Origin: Schistocephalus solidus
Taxonomy: Eukaryota > Platyhelminthes > Cestoda > Diphyllobothriidea > Diphyllobothriidae
Direction of reading: 5' to 3'
Assembly: GCA_017591395.1 (NCBI GenBank)
Contig: WEDG01000449.1
Coordinates: 248,001-312,000, forward strand
DNA length: 64,000 nucleotides
This document shows positions 59,161-64,000 of the stretch, piece after piece. The notes beneath the pieces were generated by a model. That model was given only the letters and a program-made list of their open reading frames with translations. It ran no database searches and was not told the DNA's origin. The number at the start of each line of letters is the position of its first letter. The stretch's first letter is position 1. A program made the position numbers and the translations under genes.

Positions 59161-59219
59161 AGTAATACCTCGTTCCTGATACAGTTATATCACGTTAAGC
59201 TCTATTAATTGCCCCTTAG

Positions 59220-59790
59220 TTCGAGGTACCGTAGGTAACACTACTCTTTTCTGTTGAGTAGATTCCGGCGTTGGTTGTTCGCTAGTACTTCAGCAACCTT
59301 TCGTAGAATTCCAGACTAAGATCTGGTACTGTGATAGGCCCAACGTTATCCTTCACACGGCTAACGGACTAACCTCGGGCATACTGGTCTGGTAGAATTT
59401 TACCTGGATTTAGCTGGAGTTACTTTTACCCATCAATTTATTTTCTCCCCAGATATAACTTACGATTGTATAATTGGTGTTGATTTTTTGAATAAGTTCA
59501 AATGTTCCGCAGACTTCGGTAGGCGCTTCCTGCATACAACCTCTGTTAAGGTCCACTTTCTTTCCCGTATTCCTAGACCGAACATGCTATCGGTGTGTTC
59601 TGTTGCCTTTTATGCTAAGGAACTTATTCTAGCACAGCTTGATCAGATCTGTGCCAAGAGATTAGGTGATTTAGTTGAAAAATTTAAAGACATCTTTGAC
59701 TGGGATGGGAAGTCTTCGGGTAGGTCGAATGTGACGGAGCATTGCATTGACACGGGGGATGTGCGACCCATCCGGGTCCCACCTAAGTAG
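59220..59790 (+). pseudogene. Gypsy protease end and start of reverse transcriptase
   Basis: ITYDCIIGVDFLNKFKC near 59455-59510 is the C-terminal part of the retrotransposon aspartic protease. The frame continues to HCIDTGDVRPIRVPPK, the entry into the RT domain, where a stop codon replaces the next residue. Upstream protease frames are broken. Confidence 0.75.
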
Positions 59791-60660
59791 CTTACAATCT
59801 TTTACCAGAATGAATTGGATGCTCTTATAAGATATATGCTCAGCCATAATATTATCAGGCCATCTCATTCTCCCTGGTCTTTACCGATAGTTCTTGTAAG
59901 GAAAAAAGATGGCTCAATGTGATTATGCATTGACTATAGAAAACATAAGAGCGTAAATAAGAAAGATTTTTTCACTTCCGCGAATTGACATGACGTGGGA
60001 CACCTTCGCGAGTAATACAATGTTTTCAACACTTGATTTAGCTTCTGGCTACTGGCAGGTGTAATTGAGACCCATTGACAGAGAAAGACGGCTTTTGCTG
60101 TCCCCTCAATCCTTTAAGAGTTTTAGACAATTCCTTTCAGGTTGGCAAATGCCCCTAGCACTTTCCAGCGGTTAATGAATCAGTTCCTTTTCCAGTTGAT
60201 TCCAAACTAGTGTCTTGTATAAATGAACGATATTATCGTCCTCGTTAAGGATTTTAATAATCACCTCAAAAATCTTCGATTTGTGTTCGACGGCCTCAGA
60301 CAGGCTGGTCTCACTTTAAAGCTGGGCAAGTGTGTTTTTTTTTCAAGCCGCGTGTCAAACTTGTAGGCCGTGTCGTTTCTGCCTTCGGCATAGAGACCGA
60401 TGATGAAAAGGTAAGGCAAATTTGCGACTGGCTCACTCCCACAGAAGTATCCGAGGTTACAAGTTTTTTAGGACTTGCCTCGTTCTATCGGCATTTTATC
60501 AAGGACTATGCTCATATTGCAAGTCCCCCTCCATAAGCTGACGCAGAAAAATGTCAAATTTAAGTGGGCTGCTAATTTTGCTTCCAGCTTCCGGACGCTA
60601 AAGGATAAGCTTTGCTCATCTCCAATTTTAGTTTTTCCCCAACATCAGCTGTGATGCTGG
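59791..60660 (+). pseudogene. Gypsy reverse transcriptase remnant
   Basis: Recognisable pieces: SPWSLPIVLVRKKDGS, then DLASGYWQ-like sequence, FRLANAPSTFQRLMNQFLF, and at about 60215-60240 the catalytic box reduced to stop-Met-Asn-Asp, so both the aromatic residue and one catalytic Asp are lost. The connection segment TSFLGLASFYRHFIKDYAHI is in the open frame 60330-60536. Confidence 0.85.
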
Positions 60661-61180
60661 GAAATTTGTGTTAGATACTGACGCTAGCGATAACGCAATG
60701 GGCGCTGTCCTCTCCCAGCAGCAATCCGACGGTACCGAACGTGTCATCCAGTACCTCAGTCGTTCATTTACTAAGGCAGTACGTCGTTAATGCGTGAATC
60801 GCAAAGAGATAATAGCATTAAAATACTTTGTTGAAGAATGCCGGCCGTACCTTCAGTATTGATCATTCATCGTGCGCACAGAGCATAGTTCTCTGACGTG
60901 GTTGCGGACCCTTAAGAACCCTGAGGGACAAGTTGCGCGGTGGCAGGAAAAATTGGCGGAATACGAGTTCAAATGCGCGTTCTGACTGATTCATCAGCAT
61001 GGAAATGCCGATGTTCTCTAAAGAAAACCGCATTGCCCTCACGTTGAATGCCCGTCGCACACTGATGTCACTTTATCTGCCATTGCCTTACAAAGCAACC
61101 AGTGCCTATTCTGGGCTACAGCTCAGAGAGACGATCCGCATATATCCCCATTTATAACAGGAACGTAAGCAACGCAGGTC
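60661..61180 (+). pseudogene. Gypsy RNase H remnant
   Basis: VLDTDASDNAMGAVLSQQ at about 60668-60720 contains the first catalytic Asp of the Gypsy RNase H; later parts (SCAQ...TWL-like, HQHGNADVL-like) are in shifted frames. Confidence 0.75.
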
Positions 61181-61329
61181 CCTCAGCGAGTCAGAGCTTG
61201 TGGGCTATAGCTACGAAATGCGATGTCTCCAAAACCTCTGGGACAAACTGTTAATTGATAACGGTGTCCTTTTCTACCGTGACAGCGAACAGTATCCAAA
61301 GCGTGTTGTGCTACCTCTTTCAATGGTGG

Positions 61330-62096
61330 ACGACGTAGTATAAATGATGCATGCAGAACTGGGCCACTCCAGAATTCACAAAACAGAGTGGGCCCTTTGA
61401 CGACGTTATTTTTGGCCAAATCAAAAACGCCGTATTCAGCACATAATTTGGTCGTGCGAGTTCTTTTTGGCTTCTAAGTCACCCAATTAATCATTAAGAG
61501 CTCCCCTTTTACCTATTAGAACAGGTCATCCTAATGAGAGGGCAGGAAATGACCTTGTTGGGCGAATCGCACTATCCGCTAAGGGAAATAAGTTCATTCA
61601 AGTCATGGTGGATTTTTTTACCAAAATTTTTGGAGCGGTGTCTATTTCTGATGCATCTGCGTTCACTGTGGCCAGAGCCATCTTCAATAGATGGTTCTGT
61701 CGTTGGGGAGCTCCGGATCAAATCCACTCGGATCGAGGGTCGTCATTCGAAAATGCTGTCGTACTCGAGCTGTGTAACTTCCTCAAAATAAAGAAAACAC
61801 GTAAGACAGCGTACCACCCACAGGATAATGGTCAAGTCGAAAGGACCAACTGGAGCTTCCTTAACCTTTTGAGGGCCTTTATTGATAGGAGTGCTACACC
61901 CACATGGAACTACGCTATACCAGCCTGCATGTTGGCCTACCGATCCATGGTAAATACCACTACACGTCATACCCCTTTCTTTCTCACATGTGGTCGCGAG
62001 ATGCAACTTCCTGAAGACCTTCACCTTCGGCCTGTGCATCGAATGGAAAACGTTGACATATATGCTTCATGCTTAAGGATAACCCTAAGAGTGTAA
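61330..62096 (+). pseudogene. Gypsy integrase remnant, zinc-binding and catalytic core
   Basis: HAELGHSRIHKT gives the HxxxH half of the zinc finger; the CxxC half is damaged. The frame 61605-62096 is open over the core: MVDFFTKIFGAV (first Asp), PDQIHSDRGSSFENAVV (second Asp), TAYHPQDNGQVERTNWSF (Glu). It ends shortly before the hAT insertion. Confidence 0.88.
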
Positions 62097-62156
62097 TTTG
62101 AGGAAGCCCGCTTCATCTCCAGGATGGGCAAAAACAACAGAAAACTAACTAAGACC

Positions 62157-62164
62157 GTCTAGCG
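62157..62164 (+). repeat. Left copy of hAT target-site duplication GTCTAGCG
   Basis: Identical to 62986-62993, immediately outside the terminal inverted repeats. Confidence 0.85.
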
Positions 62165-62985
62165 CAGGGGTTGGTAAACATTTTGTACTACTGGGCCATT
62201 TCTGGAGGTCAAGAAGGCACACTAGGCCAGAAGAAACAAGGTGTCCAAGGAAACGTTTATTATTCAAAAATACATTACGATCAATGGGAAACATGTTGTG
62301 GCATGCTCTTAGAGACAGATGGTGAGGAGTTCAGCAACAGAATGTCATTAAGGCGATTGTCAGCGAGCTGAGAGCGCAGCTTGTTCATACAAAACTTTAT
62401 TTCGAAGAAAAGCTACTCACACGAATAAGTGCTGCCAAAAATTGCGATCACACGCTTGGCACGGGCTAACAACATTGGAACCTGAGCATTTGGCAGCTGA
62501 CGGTAGAAGTCAATGAGGGTAGTGCAATACGTAAACTCGGACAAGAGAATGCACAAAGCCTGCAGCTCAATCAACTCCAAATGCACATCGGAGGGGGCGT
62601 TGTCATAGGGAAAGTCAATAGGAGTGCTGAAAATTTTGAACTCTTGCGAATGAGAACGCACATCAGTTAAGCGCGAAGAGATTTCATTCCGCAGGGTTGA
62701 CAGCACACTGATGCATTCTTCGGTGTCAACGAGGGCTGCATAACACTGGGTGAGGTGCGGGAACTGGACATAGTCACCCTTATACAGCTATTTCTCCCAT
62801 TGAATCAGCTTTGCTTCGAATGCCCGCACGTGAGCATATCACGTCCTTGAAGCATCAGGTTAAGTTTGTTAAGGTGAGAGCTGATATGGCCGGATCCCAC
62901 AATAAATAACTAAGAAGGCGTAAGGCCGGAATGGAATACTAGCTAGGCCGTATCTGGCCTAAAGACTGGAGTTAGCCGACCTCTG
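62165..62985 (-). mobile_element. hAT transposon fragment (821 bp) inserted in the Gypsy element
   Basis: Ends CAGGGGTTGGTAAAC and, on the other strand, CAGAGGTCGGCTAAC form the typical hAT inverted repeat, with an exact 8-bp duplication outside. Both ends are present but the interior keeps only the C-terminal part of a transposase, so it is an internally deleted copy. Confidence 0.88.
62270..62905 (-). pseudogene. hAT transposase C-terminal region (ZBED5/GTF2IRD2-like lineage)
   Basis: Read on the minus strand: SSHLNKLNLMLQGRDMLT, AFEAKLIQWEK then a stop, the open frame 62413-62706 with HLELIELQALCILLSEF and AKRVIAIFGSTYSCE (the hAT dimerisation motif), a stop, and then MNKLRSQLADNRLNDILLL. 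This is the layout of GTF2IRD2/ZBED5-type hAT transposases. It lacks the BED finger and the catalytic core. Confidence 0.85.
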
Positions 62986-62993
62986 GTCTAGCG
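62986..62993 (+). repeat. Right copy of hAT target-site duplication GTCTAGCG
   Basis: Directly follows the right inverted repeat; pairs with 62157-62164. Confidence 0.85.
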
Positions 62994-63427
62994 CCTGGAA
63001 CCCCATACCAGGCAGGGAGATATCGTATGCATGCGAAATTTTGTGGTGCCTGCTAAGGGTGCCACCCAAATTAAATCCAGCACATGTTGGTCCTTTTGGC
63101 GTTACTCGTGTCCTTTCAGACACGACCTGCCTCATCCGCCACAAAGAAAGGCCATATTCTGAGGAGTTCTCCGTTCATTTCAACCGCCTTAAGCCAGGAT
63201 ATAATGTAGGCGAGAACGCTGACCATTCGGAGATGCATGCTAGCCCATCTCACCGGGACAATAATCAACTATTTGAGCACTACCTAGAGGTTCCTGCGGA
63301 AGGACGCTACGCATTGCCCAAGGTCTTCAACAACGAGCAACAAATTGAAACACTTGTGGAGGTACCGCCTGAAGGCAGATTGGCTACCGAACTAAATGAT
63401 GCTGTTGATGACAGCAGAGTCCTTTAA
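62994..63427 (+). pseudogene. Gypsy integrase C-terminal module and tail
   Basis: RQGDIVCMRNFVVPAKGA, then after a frameshift NPAHVGPFGVTRVLSDTTCL (the GPY/F module) and EEFSVHFNRLKPGYNV. The frame stays open to 63427. It holds two near-repeats, LEVPAEGRYALPK and VEVPPEGRLATEL. Confidence 0.8.
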
Positions 63428-63439
63428 TATGAGAACGCA

Positions 63440-63995
63440 ATGTAGAAAGTTCTAATCCCGTGTTCATGGTAGAGAGTTCTAGAACCATGCGCGTCTGTAG
63501 AAACTTCTGAAAAACGCGTCCCTTAAGGGGCGCGCGCGCGATTATTCATCCTAATTATATGTCTACCAAGTAAACAGGATTAGGATTTCTTATAAAGTTT
63601 TATAACATTATAATGTAGTTTAAGTGTTAATGATAGGAAAATATACTCAGCTTAAGTTTGTTTAATTTCACTTCCCCAATGCATCTCAAACAATCATCTC
63701 CGATGGGATCTGACCTTGTCAATGGAGATGTTATAAATACGGACGAGGGATGAAATCCTGGCCACCCGTTTTCAACCGAGCCTGACGACCAGGAATCTAC
63801 GTTGCAGCCCGTCTCTCACGTCTCCCGGATCTCAGCTGCACCGTCATCCTTCGGATTTAGATTATTTTTGTACCTATGTTTTTCCTTATCCATAGTTGCT
63901 CACTGTACTTGGGTTATTAGTATACTGTAAATATCAACATATTTTTCTTCCCTCCTGGGCCGTGGCTAATGCATTTCGAGAACATAACGTTATCA
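63440..63995 (+). repeat. 3' LTR
   Basis: It begins near TGTAGAAAGTTC after the tail ORF, has a TATA box (TTATAAATA near 63731) and ends CGTTATCA five bases before the window edge. Only its last 160 bp have a partner in the 5' LTR. The exact 5' boundary is uncertain because no clear polypurine tract precedes it. Confidence 0.65.
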
Positions 63996-64000
63996 CCTTA

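Larger units (their letters stand above)
58262..63995 (+). mobile_element. Decayed Ty3/Gypsy LTR retrotransposon with nested hAT element
   Basis: Order: truncated 5' LTR, tRNA-Leu primer-binding site, gag, protease, reverse transcriptase, RNase H, integrase, hAT insertion, integrase C-terminal module, 3' LTR. The protease-RT-RNase H-integrase order is the Gypsy order. Every domain carries stops or frameshifts, and the two LTR remnants differ at many positions, so the copy is old and inactive. Without the hAT insertion it spans about 4.9 kb. Confidence 0.9.

Overview
The window is nuclear DNA of a flatworm, most likely a diphyllobothriidean tapeworm (Spirometra / Schistocephalus / Ligula group). 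Reasons: AT-leaning, intron-rich sequence; one gene with 31- and 43-nt 5' introns followed by kilobase introns; a non-LTR retrotransposon tail with a C-terminal string of C2H2 zinc fingers of the kind I know from diphyllobothriidean predicted proteins; Penelope-like elements with GIY-YIG remnants; and degenerate TTAGGG-like repeats. Genus is inference. There is no prokaryotic gene organisation: most of the window is decayed mobile DNA and introns around two recognisable host genes and one isolated kinase exon.

Layout. About 1-8.2 kb: dispersed repeats and unrecognised sequence. 8.2-13.7 kb, plus strand: the last two exons of a NALCN-channel auxiliary factor (NALF/FAM155) homologue, with paired tRNA-Arg-type SINEs and a nested terminal-inverted-repeat element in the intron between them. 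15-33 kb: a repeat graveyard with Penelope-like elements (pseudo-LTRs carrying hammerhead-like motifs), a young-looking 120-bp repeat pair, an orphan exon matching the glycine loop of cGMP-dependent protein kinase at 26.9 kb, a Tc1/mariner relic at 31.4-31.7 kb and the zinc-finger tail of a LINE at 31.8-32.9 kb. 34.0-55.1 kb, minus strand: a complete V-type proton ATPase subunit a gene, resolved here into 15 exons (about 846 codons), with a polyadenylation signal and a long GAA/TTC tract in intron 9. 56.0-57.5 kb: two opposing fragments of a CR1/Jockey-like reverse transcriptase around a short tandem repeat. 58.3-64.0 kb, plus strand: a decayed Ty3/Gypsy LTR retrotransposon primed by tRNA-Leu, with an 821-bp hAT element inserted in it, flanked by a perfect 8-bp target duplication.

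Functionally, the V-ATPase a subunit is the membrane stator of the proton pump, and the NALF homologue would be an ER/plasma-membrane partner of the sodium-leak channel. They are on opposite strands, 20 kb apart, with no sign of co-regulation. I found no operon, CRISPR array, rRNA or intact tRNA. The most useful observations are the exon-level V-ATPase model with one reading-phase discrepancy that looks like a homopolymer miscount, the hAT-in-Gypsy insertion with its target duplication, the hammerhead-like motifs in Penelope pseudo-LTRs, and a nested TIR element sitting in a perfect palindrome.
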